DNA from: Alsobacter sp046349155 | Lineage (GTDB): Bacteria > Pseudomonadota > Alphaproteobacteria > Rhizobiales > Beijerinckiaceae | Direction of reading: 5' to 3' | Assembly: GCA_046349155.1 (NCBI GenBank) | Contig: JAXMCW010000001.1 | Coordinates: 744,001 to 808,000 of the forward strand | Length of the DNA: 64,000 nucleotides | Shown: piece by piece, positions 41,541 to 50,172 of the stretch | Layout: the number at the start of each line of letters is the position of its first letter | Position numbering within the stretch: position 1 is the first letter of the stretch | Made by a program: the position numbers and the translations under genes | The notes under the pieces: model-generated | What the model saw: the letters and a program-made list of their open reading frames with translations, nothing else | The model's database searches: none | Told to the model about the DNA's origin: nothing

Positions 41541-41735
41541 CTCTCCGACCTCCAGTCCGCGCACCAGCGCCATCTCCCTCTCAAGGTCGGCATAGCCGGC
41601 GAGGACGCGCGCTGCCAAGCGCAGCGCGATCTGCCCGAATTCCGTGGGACGCATGGCCGAGCGCTCGAAGAGGGCTGCGCCGGGCTGGGCTTCCGGCAGG
41701 TCCAAGATGCGCGGTACCGCCGGTCGGGAGATGCC
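41541..41735 (-). pseudogene. LysR-type regulator remnant
   Basis: In one minus-strand frame the translation reads ISRPAVPRILDLPEAQPGAA, then LFERSAMRPTEFGQIAL and AGYADLEREMALVRGLEVGE. This is plainly the recognition helix, wing and linker helix of a LysR DNA-binding domain. No start codon or first helix continues it upstream in frame, and the effector domain is missing; a stop follows at about 41451. The remaining gap 41504-41898 shows nothing else. A decayed former regulator is the simplest reading. Confidence 0.5.
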
Positions 41736-41898
41736 ATGCGCGGCTGCTCCCCGAGATGCTCGGCAAGGAGGAGATCAGCATCCCCCTGCCGACGGGCAAC
41801 CGACGCTCGGGGAAGGCTCCCGGTCACGGCCGGGAGTTTTCCACATCCGGCGATGAGCATGGGGCAACCTGGGCATGCGGCCCAGGGTGCCCTGTCCG

Positions 41899-43398
41899 TC
41901 ACGGGTCCAGCCGGCGGCGCAGGCCGACGTCCCGGCTGTGCGCCTTCAGGACCATGTCCCGATAGGAGGGCTCGAGTTCGCGGGCTGCCGCGTCCGCGGC
42001 GTGGCGCTGGTCCGCGAGGCTCGCGTGGAAGTTGCGGATCTCCGCCCGCAAGGCCTTCTCGTCCAGGGTCAGGATGCGTCCGTCCCGGACGACCCAGCGT
42101 CCGTCGATCATGACGTCGCGCACCGACGACCCGCTCTCGCAGTAGACGAGCTGGCGGACGATGTCGTTCAGCGGGGTGAACGCCATCGTGTCGAGGTCGA
42201 CCAGCACGATGTCGGCCTTGGCGCCGGGCTCGAGCGTGCCGATCTGTCCCTCCCAGCCCAGCGCCCGAGCGCCACCGGCCCACATGACGTCGAGGATCTC
42301 GGCCGCGGACGGCCAGGTTCGCCAGTCCGGGTCCGCGAGGGTGTGCACGAGGCCCGTCGCCTTCAGCGCCGACCAGAGATTGCCGCTATCGTCGGCGATG
42401 AGCTCGTCCGTGCCGAGGCAGACGTGGATCCCCGCGTTCCGCCAGGCCCGGAACGGGGCGATGCCGCTCCCGAGCCTGAGGTTGCAGACGGGATTATGGG
42501 CGAGCGTGGCCTGCGAGCGGGCGACCAGCTCCATATCCGCGTCGTCGATCCAGATTCCGTGGATCATGACGGTATGGCGACCCAGCGCGCCCTCGTCGGA
42601 GGCATAGCGCACGAGCGAGCGCCCATATTTCTCGTCGCCGAGGACCCGCTGCACCTTGGTTTCAAGGATGTGGATGTTGAAGGGCAGGCGCCGGGCCTCC
42701 GACAATTCGGCGAGGGCGTGCAGGTAGGGCACGGTGACGCGCTGCGGGGCGGAGCAGGACAGGGCGGCCCCGATGCGCCCGTTCTCGGCGCCGTCCCAGC
42801 GCCGGACGAGGTGCGCATAGAGGCCAAGCAGTTCCTCTGCGCTCTGGCGTGGAGCCTCGTCCATGCGGGCCCGCAGCGCCGGCGGCAGCATCTGCGCCAG
42901 GAACGGGTATTTCTCGTATTCGACGACGTTGGGTTGGTCGATGGCGACGCGGGCCCGCATGCCGATGTCCGCGTAGGCGGAGCAGATGGCGTCGACGCCT
43001 TCGACCGAGGCGGTGGGCACATGGAAGGCGTCGTCCATGATGCTGGTGACGCCGAGCTTCACCATCTCGACGGCGCCGGTCAGCGTGCGCAGATACCCCA
43101 GTCGCGTCTGGTCTATGGCGCCCGCCAGCGGCGGCACCTCGTAGAGCATGAAGACCTCCAGGGGCAGACTGTCCAGCGTGCCCTTCTGGAAATTGGCGGA
43201 GGAATGGAAGTGGGCGTTGATGAGCCCCGGCATGGCCAGCATGCCGGAGGCGTCGCGGACGGTCTCGCCGGGGCGCGGCGGCAGGGCTGGCCCGATCTCC
43301 GCGATCCGATTCTCCTCCACGCGGATGTCGAGTCGCTCCATGGCGAAGGACCGGCCGGACCGGCGAAGGATATCGGCGCCCACGATCAGTTCGCTCAA
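41899..43398 (-). CDS. Amidohydrolase (TRZ/ATZ, cytosine-deaminase-like)
   Basis: A 499-residue cytoplasmic metal-dependent hydrolase of the chlorohydrolase/guanine-deaminase type, acting on C-N or C-Cl bonds of ring compounds. Metal ligands are visible as H63 and H65 (GLINAHFHSS), a later His in FNIHILET, another in VMIHGIWI, and an Asp in CLGTDELI. TTG at 43398 is chosen because GGAGGG lies five bases upstream; the ATG at 43443 adds 15 unconserved residues. It is transcribed in the same direction as the GntR gene upstream of it, across a 90-bp gap. The substrate is unknown; the island context suggests a cyclic nitrogen compound. Confidence 0.85.
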   Translation of the reverse strand: MSELIVGADILRRSGRSFAMERLDIRVEENRIAEIGPALPPRPGETVRDASGMLAMPGLINAHFHSSANFQKGTLDSLPLEVFMLYEVPPLAGAIDQTRLGYLRTLTGAVEMVKLGVTSIMDDAFHVPTASVEGVDAICSAYADIGMRARVAIDQPNVVEYEKYPFLAQMLPPALRARMDEAPRQSAEELLGLYAHLVRRWDGAENGRIGAALSCSAPQRVTVPYLHALAELSEARRLPFNIHILETKVQRVLGDEKYGRSLVRYASDEGALGRHTVMIHGIWIDDADMELVARSQATLAHNPVCNLRLGSGIAPFRAWRNAGIHVCLGTDELIADDSGNLWSALKATGLVHTLADPDWRTWPSAAEILDVMWAGGARALGWEGQIGTLEPGAKADIVLVDLDTMAFTPLNDIVRQLVYCESGSSVRDVMIDGRWVVRDGRILTLDEKALRAEIRNFHASLADQRHAADAAARELEPSYRDMVLKAHSRDVGLRRRLDP

Positions 43399-43487
43399 CA
43401 GACCCTCCTCGCTCGCCCGGCGGTGCTGTCCCGGCCGCCGCATCCTGGTCTCGCCCGACCTAGCAAGTCGCAGGCCGCTCGGGACCG

Positions 43488-44228
43488 TCAGCCGCCGCTG
43501 CGCGGCCGGCCGCGGCCGGCGCGGGCCTTCCCCTTCGCCCCGAAGACGTCGGACAGATCGGGCGGGGCCGGGGGCGTGTCGTCGAGGTCGAGCCTCGCCT
43601 CGACGTTCGCCAGATGCTCGGCCATCAGCCTCGACGCGGCCTCGGCGTCCCGCCGCCCCAGCGCCTCGACGATGCCCAGGTGTTCATGGCCGGAGCAACT
43701 CGGGCTGCCCGGCTTCTCGTAGGTCTGGATGACCAGCGATTCCCGCGTGATCAGCTCGTCGAGGAACTTGGCCAGCATCGCGTTCCGGGCGAGGCCCGCG
43801 AGCACGAGGTGAAACTCGCCGGACAGCCGCACCATCTCCGCGTGGTCGCGCGCCTTGTCGGCCGCGAGCTCGCGGTTGACGTGGGCCGCCAGCAGCCGCC
43901 GGTCGGCAGGGGTGAAGCGCGGAGCGACGAGGCCGATGATGGCGGCCTCCACGCCGCGCCGCGCGGCGAAGAGCTCGCGGGCCTCGCGCACGGTAGGGCG
44001 AGCCACAGAGGCGCCCTTGTTGGGCTCGATCGTCACCAGGCCGTCATGGGCCAGCCGGGCGAAGACCTTGCGCATCCTGTCGCGGCTGACCCCGAAGATC
44101 GTCCGCATCTCGTCTTCGCGCAGGCGTGTTCCAGGCGGCAGCTTCTGGTCGCCGATCGCCTTGCGGACCTCGCCGTAGATGGCGTCTTCCGGGGCGCCGG
44201 ACTCGGGGTCGGGTGGGATCGAGGGCAT
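43488..44228 (-). CDS. GntR-family regulator (FadR/FCD subfamily)
   Basis: A 246-residue repressor-type protein. The winged helix is near residues 18-80 (LREDEMRTIFGVSRDRMRKVFARLAHDGLV). A helical FCD effector domain follows, with probable metal or ligand residues in SGEFHLVLA and the GHEHLGIVEALGRRD segment. The C-terminal tail is basic. It is divergent from the racemase gene, with a 12-bp palindrome in the gap, so it probably represses that operon until the pathway substrate appears. Confidence 0.88.
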   Translation of the reverse strand: MPSIPPDPESGAPEDAIYGEVRKAIGDQKLPPGTRLREDEMRTIFGVSRDRMRKVFARLAHDGLVTIEPNKGASVARPTVREARELFAARRGVEAAIIGLVAPRFTPADRRLLAAHVNRELAADKARDHAEMVRLSGEFHLVLAGLARNAMLAKFLDELITRESLVIQTYEKPGSPSCSGHEHLGIVEALGRRDAEAASRLMAEHLANVEARLDLDDTPPAPPDLSDVFGAKGKARAGRGRPRSGG

Positions 44229-44435
44229 GCGGCATCCTAGCCTCGCTCTCTGCTGACGACAACGGGCTCGATTGGCGACAGTGCTTTCTCACCGGATGCC
44301 ATTCTGGCGATGAAAATCCAGCCAATCGCATGCCTTCGTCGCTGCAAGAGTGGGCACATGATCCGAAAAATCGTTATTTATCAGACAATGTCCGTGCCCA
44401 ATCAAAGTCATCTATCATCTACAATATAGGCTTGG

Positions 44436-44447
44436 ATTGTCGACAAT
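44436..44447 (+). promoter_or_regulatory. Candidate GntR operator
   Basis: The perfect palindrome ATTGTCGACAAT lies 19 bp before the start codon of the racemase gene, in the AT-rich divergent gap. Many FCD-type GntR proteins bind TTGT-N2-ACAA-like sites. An extra ACAAT half-site lies at 44421-44425. Confidence 0.5.
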
Positions 44448-44466
44448 ATGAACTCATATTGCAGGC

Positions 44467-45240
44467 ATGAACCGACCCATCAGGCTCCTCGCCCTCAACC
44501 CGAACACCTCCTCGGAGGTGACGGACCGCTTCGTGGCCGAAGCGCGCCGCGCCGCCGCCGGGCGGGCCGAGATCTCGGGCGTGACGGGCCGCTTCGGGGC
44601 GCGGATCGTGGTGCGACGGGCCGAGAACGCAATCGCCGGCCACGCGGCCCTCGACCTCCTCGCGTGCCATGCCGGGGGCTTCGACGCCGTCATCCTGGCG
44701 ATCTCCTTCGACACGGCGCTCGCGGCCCTGCGGGAGGTCTCGCCCGTCCCCGTCGTCGGCATCACCGCTGCCGCGGTGGCCGCCGCGGCGACCGCGGGGG
44801 GCGTGGGGCTTCTCACCTTCGGCGAGGCGAGCCGTCCGCTCTACGAGGACCTCGTGGCGAGCGGGGCGCTCGGCGACGTCGTGCGCGCCACAGCGTCGGT
44901 CCCCGTGGCCGACGCCGACGGCTATCTCGCCCAGGGCGCCCTCGACGACAAGGCCCTGGCGGCGATCGAGGGGCTGGCCGGCCAGGCGGGCGTCGGGGCC
45001 GTGGCGCTGTGCGGCGCCGCGATCGTCGGCATGGCCCGCCGGCTCGCCGGCCGTTCGCCCCTGCCTCTGTTCGACGGCGCGGGACCGTCGGTGGAGGCCG
45101 CCCTGGCGCTCGCCCGGCGAGGCCCCGCGCCGGCCGCGCCTGTCCCGCGCTTCTCCGCCTGCGTCGGGCTCTCTCCCGAACTCGCCTTCCTGCTCGGCGG
45201 CCCTCCGCCGGCCGCATCCACCCCTTCCTTCCCCACCTGA
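44467..45240 (+). CDS. Asp/Glu/hydantoin racemase-superfamily protein
   Basis: A 257-residue cytoplasmic protein. The N terminus LLALNPNTSSEVTDRFV is typical of the hydantoin/allantoin racemase group. These enzymes normally use two cysteines. The second is present (VALCGAAIVGMAR). The first motif, usually a Cys-x-x-Asp segment, reads LAISFDTAL with no cysteine, so a one-base mechanism or different chemistry is likely. First gene of the operon with a polar-amino-acid ABC transporter and a deacetylase-like hydrolase. Confidence 0.8.
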   Translation: MNRPIRLLALNPNTSSEVTDRFVAEARRAAAGRAEISGVTGRFGARIVVRRAENAIAGHAALDLLACHAGGFDAVILAISFDTALAALREVSPVPVVGITAAAVAAAATAGGVGLLTFGEASRPLYEDLVASGALGDVVRATASVPVADADGYLAQGALDDKALAAIEGLAGQAGVGAVALCGAAIVGMARRLAGRSPLPLFDGAGPSVEAALALARRGPAPAAPVPRFSACVGLSPELAFLLGGPPPAASTPSFPT

Positions 45241-45256
45241 CCTCGAGGAGTGTCAC

Positions 45257-46105
45257 ATGGCCGATATTCGACGGGCTCTCGTTCCCGCGTCCCTCCGGAT
45301 GGCTGCGGCCGCGGTCGCGGCGCTCTGGGCGGTCTGCGCCGCTCACGCGGACACGCTCGCCGACGTCAAGGCGAGGGGAAAGCTGGTCGTCGGCGTGGAG
45401 GCCGGCGGCACCGGCGCAATCATCTCGCAGGAGCCGGACGGCAAGATCGTCGGCCTCGACGCCGAGCTTAACGCCTATGTCGCCAAGGCCCTGGGCGTCC
45501 AACTGGAAATGGTGCCCACCGCCTGGCCCGGCATCATCCCGGCCCTGCTGTCGAGCCGGTTCGACATGATCCTCAGCGGCATGACGGCCACCAAGACCCG
45601 TGCCGAGAAGGTCGACTTCTCCATCCCCTACGGCGACGCGTCGCTGGTCGCCGCCGCGCTGGCCGGGAACGCCGCCGTCTCCTCCACGGCGGATCTGCCC
45701 GGCAAGGCCGTCGGGGTTCTCCTGGGCACCAACACGCACGAGTTCCTGAAGAAATACAGCGCCGCTTTGGTGGCCGCGGGCAAGCCGGGCATCACCATCA
45801 AGACCTATGACGACATTCCCGCCATGGTGCTCGACATGGGCAACGCCAATATCGACGCCCTGATGCTGCCGCGCCCCATCATCGGCGGCTACGCCGCCAA
45901 GAAGCCGGGCCAGTTCAAGATCATCGACGGCCTGGGCGACCGCTCCTTCTTCGCGGTAGCCGTGCGCAAGGACGACCCCGCGCTGCTCGACGCCGTCAAC
46001 AAGGCGCTCGAGGCGGCCAAGGCCGACGGCACGCTCGCAGCGCTGCAGACCAAGTGGCTGGGCGCGCCCACGGGGCCGCTCCCGGCCACCTGGTCCGGCC
46101 AGTGA
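45257..46105 (+). CDS. Polar amino acid ABC transporter substrate-binding protein (family 3)
   Basis: A 282-residue periplasmic protein. A signal peptide (AAAAVAALWAVCAAHA) is followed by the family-3 opening LADVKARGKLVVGVEA, the central GMTATKTRAEKVDFSIPY (family signature), and MLPRPIIGGYAAKKPG. It would bind an amino acid or an amino-acid-like product such as an N-carbamoyl derivative. GAGGAG precedes the ATG. It is followed by its ATPase (11 bp) and permease. Confidence 0.9.
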   Translation: MADIRRALVPASLRMAAAAVAALWAVCAAHADTLADVKARGKLVVGVEAGGTGAIISQEPDGKIVGLDAELNAYVAKALGVQLEMVPTAWPGIIPALLSSRFDMILSGMTATKTRAEKVDFSIPYGDASLVAAALAGNAAVSSTADLPGKAVGVLLGTNTHEFLKKYSAALVAAGKPGITIKTYDDIPAMVLDMGNANIDALMLPRPIIGGYAAKKPGQFKIIDGLGDRSFFAVAVRKDDPALLDAVNKALEAAKADGTLAALQTKWLGAPTGPLPATWSGQ

Positions 46106-46116
46106 CGGGCCCGGCG

Positions 46117-46869
46117 ATGATCTCCGTCAGGGGACTGACCAAGACGTTCGGCAGCCACGAGGTTCTCAAGGGCGTCGATCTCGAGATCGGCCGCCAGGAG
46201 ACTGTCGCCATCATCGGCCCCAGCGGGTCGGGCAAGAGCACGGTGCTGCGCTGCCTCAACTTCCTGGAGGCGCCGACCGCTGGCGACATCCGCATCGACG
46301 GGATGCTGGTGGGCTACCGCGACAAGCCCGGCCGGCGGCAGCGCCTGCCGGAGGCCGAGCTCAACCGGCAGCGCGCTGAGATCGGGATGGTGTTCCAGCA
46401 GTTCAACCTGTGGCCGCACAGGACCGTGCTGGAGAACATCGTCGAGGCTCCCATCCTGGTGCGCGGGATCGGCCGGGATCAGGCCGTGGCGACGGCCCGC
46501 GCCCTGCTCGAGCGGGTCGGCCTGCTCGGCAAGCAGGACGCCTATCCCTCCACGCTGTCGGGCGGGCAACAGCAGCGCGTCGCGATCGCACGCTCGCTCG
46601 CCATGCAGCCGAAGGTCATGCTCCTCGACGAGGTGACGTCTGCGCTCGACCCCGAGACCGTCCGCGACGTGCTCGACGTCATCAAGGACCTCTCGCACGA
46701 CGGCATGACGATGCTCCTCGTCACGCACGAGATGGCCTTCGCCCGCGAGGTCGCCCACCGCATCGTCTTCATGGACGAGGGCCGGGTGCTGGAGCAGGCG
46801 CCCCCGAAGCAATTCTTCGCCGCCCCCCAGCATCCGCGGGCGCGCGCCTTCCTCGACAAGGTCCTCTGA
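46117..46869 (+). CDS. Polar amino acid ABC transporter ATPase
   Basis: A 250-residue cytoplasmic ATPase of the GlnQ/HisP type. Walker A is GPSGSGKST, the Q-loop region is GMVFQQFNLWPH, the signature is LSGGQQQRVAIARSL, and Walker B is VMLLDEVTSALD followed by the switch His in LLVTHEMAFA. Start at 46117; a GTG at 46102 overlapping the previous stop is also possible. Confidence 0.92.
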   Translation: MISVRGLTKTFGSHEVLKGVDLEIGRQETVAIIGPSGSGKSTVLRCLNFLEAPTAGDIRIDGMLVGYRDKPGRRQRLPEAELNRQRAEIGMVFQQFNLWPHRTVLENIVEAPILVRGIGRDQAVATARALLERVGLLGKQDAYPSTLSGGQQQRVAIARSLAMQPKVMLLDEVTSALDPETVRDVLDVIKDLSHDGMTMLLVTHEMAFAREVAHRIVFMDEGRVLEQAPPKQFFAAPQHPRARAFLDKVL

Positions 46870-46880
46870 GAGCACGCGCC

Positions 46881-47579
46881 ATGGGCAGCTTCGACACGAA
46901 CGTCATCATGGAATGGGCGCCGCTGCTGCTGCAGGGCCTGCTCGTCACCATCCTGTTCACGGTCGGCTCGCTCGCGGCCGGTCTGGTCATCGGCCTCCTC
47001 GTGGCGGTGCTCGGGCTCTCGCGCTACAGCCTCCTGCGCGCCGCCTCCCGTATCTATGTCGACGCGATCCGCGGCACCCCGCTGCTCCTGCAGCTCTTCA
47101 TCCTCTACTACGGGCTGCCGGGCGCCGGCCTGAAGCTGAGCGCGCCCGTCGCGGGGATCCTCGGCCTCGCCATCAATGCCGGCGCCTACCTCGCGGAGAT
47201 CTTCCGCGCGGGGATCGAGGCGGTTCCGCGCCAGCATGTCCAGGCGGCCCGCTCGCTGGGCATGAGCTCGCGCCAGACGCTCCTGCGGATCGAGCTCCCG
47301 CAGGCGGTCGGGCTCGTGCTGCCGCCCATGGCGAACGAGGTGATCAGCCTCGTGAAGTCGACCTCGCTGATCTCGACCATCTCCATCGGGGAGCTCCTGC
47401 GCTCCGGCCAGATCGCCGTGTCGATCACCTTCGCGCCGCTGGAGATCTATCTGGTCGTCGCCGTGCTCTACCTCGCCTTGAACGTGCTCCTCAGCAGCCT
47501 CGTGCGCTATCTTGAGGCGCGCGCCGGATCCGGAATGCGCTCGGAGGCCCGGCGCTCCCTGCAGGATGTCGGCGTCTGA
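46881..47579 (+). CDS. Polar amino acid ABC transporter permease
   Basis: A 232-residue inner-membrane protein with about five helices, of the HisM/GlnP type. It has the conserved VDAIRGTPLLLQLFILYYGL and the coupling loop GIEAVPRQHVQAARSLGMS. Only one permease is encoded, so it probably works as a homodimer. It starts 11 bp after the ATPase stop. Confidence 0.92.
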   Translation: MGSFDTNVIMEWAPLLLQGLLVTILFTVGSLAAGLVIGLLVAVLGLSRYSLLRAASRIYVDAIRGTPLLLQLFILYYGLPGAGLKLSAPVAGILGLAINAGAYLAEIFRAGIEAVPRQHVQAARSLGMSSRQTLLRIELPQAVGLVLPPMANEVISLVKSTSLISTISIGELLRSGQIAVSITFAPLEIYLVVAVLYLALNVLLSSLVRYLEARAGSGMRSEARRSLQDVGV

Positions 47580-47608
47580 CCGTCTCACCTTCGACCCGCA
47601 GGACCGGC

Positions 47609-48487
47609 ATGGATCGCGCAATGCTTGCACCTTATTCCCCGCTGCCCCGCCGTCCGGCCTCCCGCTGGCCCGGCGGCAGGGGCCTGGCGGTCTATGTGGC
47701 CGTGGGGATCGAGGAGTACCGGCCGGACGACGGCCTGACCGAGGACATTTTGCCCGGCGCCCCAAAGCCCGACCGGGTGAACCGCGCCTGGCGGGACTAT
47801 GGCAACCGGGTCGGCGGGTTCCGGCTCGTCGATCGCCTGCAAGGCCTCGGCATCGCCCCGACCATCCTGCTCAACACCGACGTCTACGACACGGCCCGCG
47901 CCCTCGTGGAGCATGCGCGATCCGCAGGGGCCGAGATGGTGGGCCATGGCCGCAGCAATTCCGACACGCTCGCCGGCCTCACCCCCGAGGACGAGAAGGC
48001 CTATCTTCGCTCGGTCGCCGACCGGATCGCGACCATGGAGGGCTCGGCGCCTCTGGGCTGGTCGAGCCCCTGGCTCGCGCACACGCCGACGACGCTGACC
48101 TCGCTGGTGCAGACAGGCTACCGCTACGTGCTCGACCTGCGTCTCGACGATCAGCCCGCGTGGCTGCCCACGCAGGCCGGGCCGCTGCTGGCGATCCCCT
48201 ATTCGGCCGAGATCAACGACAGCACGACCGCCATCGGCCGCCAGACGACGGCGCGCGACTTCGCCGACATGATCGTGGACGAGTTCGACGAGTTGCTGGC
48301 GGCGTCCCGCGAGCAGGCGCTCGTGATGAGCGTCGTCGTGCATTCCTTCGTGTCGGGCCAACCCTTCCGGCTGCGCGCGCTCACCCGTGCACTGGAGCAT
48401 CTGGTCGCCCATGGCGACAGGGTCTGGTTCACTCAGCCCCGGCACATCGCCGCCGCGGTCGGACAGGATCCCTCTCTCTGCGCGTAG
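47609..48487 (+). CDS. Polysaccharide-deacetylase-family hydrolase (PuuE-related)
   Basis: A 292-residue cytoplasmic protein with a NodB-like barrel: VYVAVGIEEYRP (strand one, with an acidic residue), GAEMVGHGRSNS (metal histidine) and the C-terminal LVMSVVVHSFVSGQPFRL. In the allantoinase-like PuuE group the equivalent segments are similar, but several metal and catalytic residues differ, so activity on allantoin is uncertain. It ends the GntR-linked operon. Probably opens a cyclic ureide or amide brought in by the transporter. Confidence 0.8.
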   Translation: MDRAMLAPYSPLPRRPASRWPGGRGLAVYVAVGIEEYRPDDGLTEDILPGAPKPDRVNRAWRDYGNRVGGFRLVDRLQGLGIAPTILLNTDVYDTARALVEHARSAGAEMVGHGRSNSDTLAGLTPEDEKAYLRSVADRIATMEGSAPLGWSSPWLAHTPTTLTSLVQTGYRYVLDLRLDDQPAWLPTQAGPLLAIPYSAEINDSTTAIGRQTTARDFADMIVDEFDELLAASREQALVMSVVVHSFVSGQPFRLRALTRALEHLVAHGDRVWFTQPRHIAAAVGQDPSLCA

Positions 48488-48538
48488 GGTCTTCTGGGAA
48501 AGGTCGAACCGGCTTTTCGTGAGAGCAGGCCCCGGGCG

Positions 48539-49339
48539 TCAGACCTCGGTGATGCGGCGCAGCCCGATGGCCCGCTCCAGCACCACCAGCAGCACGAGCA
48601 CCAGCGCGATCAGGAGCGTCGAGATCGCGGCGATGGTGGGGTCGGGCTGCTCCTCGGCGAGGCTCAGCATCTGGATCGGAAGCGTCTTGGTCCAGGCATT
48701 GGTGAAGAAGATGGACACGGCGTAGTTGTCCATCGAGGCCAGGAACGCGAAGATCGCCGAGGTGATGAAGGCCGGCGCGAGGTTCGGCAGCAGCACGCGC
48801 AGGACGGCCTTGGCCGGCGAGCAGCCCAGGGTGCGGGCGGCGTCGATGAGCGTGAAGTCGAAGAGGGTGAGGGCGGAGTAGAGGGTCCGCACCGCATAGG
48901 GCATGGTCACGACCACGTGGGCCAGAGCAAGGCTGCCCCAGACGTCCTTGAGCCCGATCGCCCGGAAGCCCTGCAGCAGCGCGATGCCGATCACGAGGCC
49001 GGGCAGCATGAGGGGCGAGGTGAGGAAGGCGACGATGCCCTCCCGTCCGGGGAAGCGCGTGCGCGCCAGCGCGATCGCGGCGAGGCCCCCCAGGGCGAGG
49101 GACACCACTGTCGAGACGGCCGCGATCTCGACCGAGGTGAGCAGCGCCGGCAGCAGGTCACGGATGGTGACGAGGCGCTGGTACCAGCGCAACGACCAAC
49201 TGGGCGGCGGCAAGGTGAAGATGGCGCTCGACCCGAACGAGGCCAGCACCGTCACGACGAGGGGCGTCATCAGGAAGACTGCGGTGGCGAGCGCCACGCA
49301 CCAGACGAGCAGACCGGCCAGCCTCTCCGTCAGGGTCAT
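48539..49339 (-). CDS. ABC transporter permease (PotC-like)
   Basis: A 266-residue inner-membrane permease with about six helices. The coupling loop is TLIDAARTLGCSPAKAVLRVLLP. The N-terminal helix and the later MDNYAVSIFFTNAWTKTLPIQM match the spermidine/putrescine and iron/2-aminoethylphosphonate group. Last gene of a four-gene leftward importer operon; 4-base overlap with the partner permease. Confidence 0.9.
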   Translation of the reverse strand: MTLTERLAGLLVWCVALATAVFLMTPLVVTVLASFGSSAIFTLPPPSWSLRWYQRLVTIRDLLPALLTSVEIAAVSTVVSLALGGLAAIALARTRFPGREGIVAFLTSPLMLPGLVIGIALLQGFRAIGLKDVWGSLALAHVVVTMPYAVRTLYSALTLFDFTLIDAARTLGCSPAKAVLRVLLPNLAPAFITSAIFAFLASMDNYAVSIFFTNAWTKTLPIQMLSLAEEQPDPTIAAISTLLIALVLVLLVVLERAIGLRRITEV

Positions 49340-50172
49340 CGCGAGTCCCCCGCGCCACGCACCGCGCGTGCGCTCAGGAGGACGATGCTGGTGGCGAGCA
49401 CCAGGAGGATGGTCGCCGTCGTGGAGCCGAGCTGCTCGTTGCGCATCAGCAGGAAGGCCCGCGCCGTGAGGGTCGCCAAGGTCTGGAAGCGGTCCCCGAT
49501 GAGCAGCGTGGGGATCACGTACATCGCCGCGGCGAGCGAAAAGACGATGGCCGTGCCCGAGATGATTCCGGGCATCGCCATCGGCAAAGCCAGCCTGACG
49601 AATCGATAGAGCGGCGGCGCGCCGAGCGTCGCGGCCGCGGCCTGCAGGTTTGGGTCGATCAGCTTCAGCACCGAGTAGATCGGCAGGATCATGAAGGGCA
49701 GGAAGACGTTGGCGGCCCCGATCACGAGGCCCTGCTCGGTGAAGAGCAGCAGTTGCGGGCTGTCCCAGACCCCCGTCGCGACGAGGATCGCCGCCACGAT
49801 GCCGTCGCGCCGCAGGACGATCTGCCAGGCGAAGGCCTTCACGATGACCCCGACCGACAAGGGCAGGATGATCGCGATCAACAGGAGGGCCTGCGCGGTC
49901 CCGCGCGAGCGCGCCAGGGCGACGGCGGTGGGGTAGCCGAGAACGAGGCAGAGGAGCGAGGTGAACGCCGCCACGCGCAGCGTGTTGCCGATGACGCGCC
50001 AGTTGAAGGCATCGGCGAGGAAGCTCGTGTAGGAGGCGAGGCTCGGCCCGGACGGCCCCCTGAAGCTGCTCACGATCAGCACCAGGACGGGCAGCGCGAA
50101 GACCAGGGCCATGTAGGCCAGCGCAGGCGCGGCCAGCAGCAGCACCGGATCCAGCGTGCGCCGCCGCGTCAT
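49336..50172 (-). CDS. ABC transporter permease (PotB-like)
   Basis: A 278-residue inner-membrane permease with about six helices and the coupling loop around LIDPNLQAAAATLGAPPLYRFVRLALP. It pairs with the PotC-like protein. It overlaps the ATPase stop and the next permease start by 4 bases. Confidence 0.9.
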   Translation of the reverse strand: MTRRRTLDPVLLLAAPALAYMALVFALPVLVLIVSSFRGPSGPSLASYTSFLADAFNWRVIGNTLRVAAFTSLLCLVLGYPTAVALARSRGTAQALLLIAIILPLSVGVIVKAFAWQIVLRRDGIVAAILVATGVWDSPQLLLFTEQGLVIGAANVFLPFMILPIYSVLKLIDPNLQAAAATLGAPPLYRFVRLALPMAMPGIISGTAIVFSLAAAMYVIPTLLIGDRFQTLATLTARAFLLMRNEQLGSTTATILLVLATSIVLLSARAVRGAGDSR

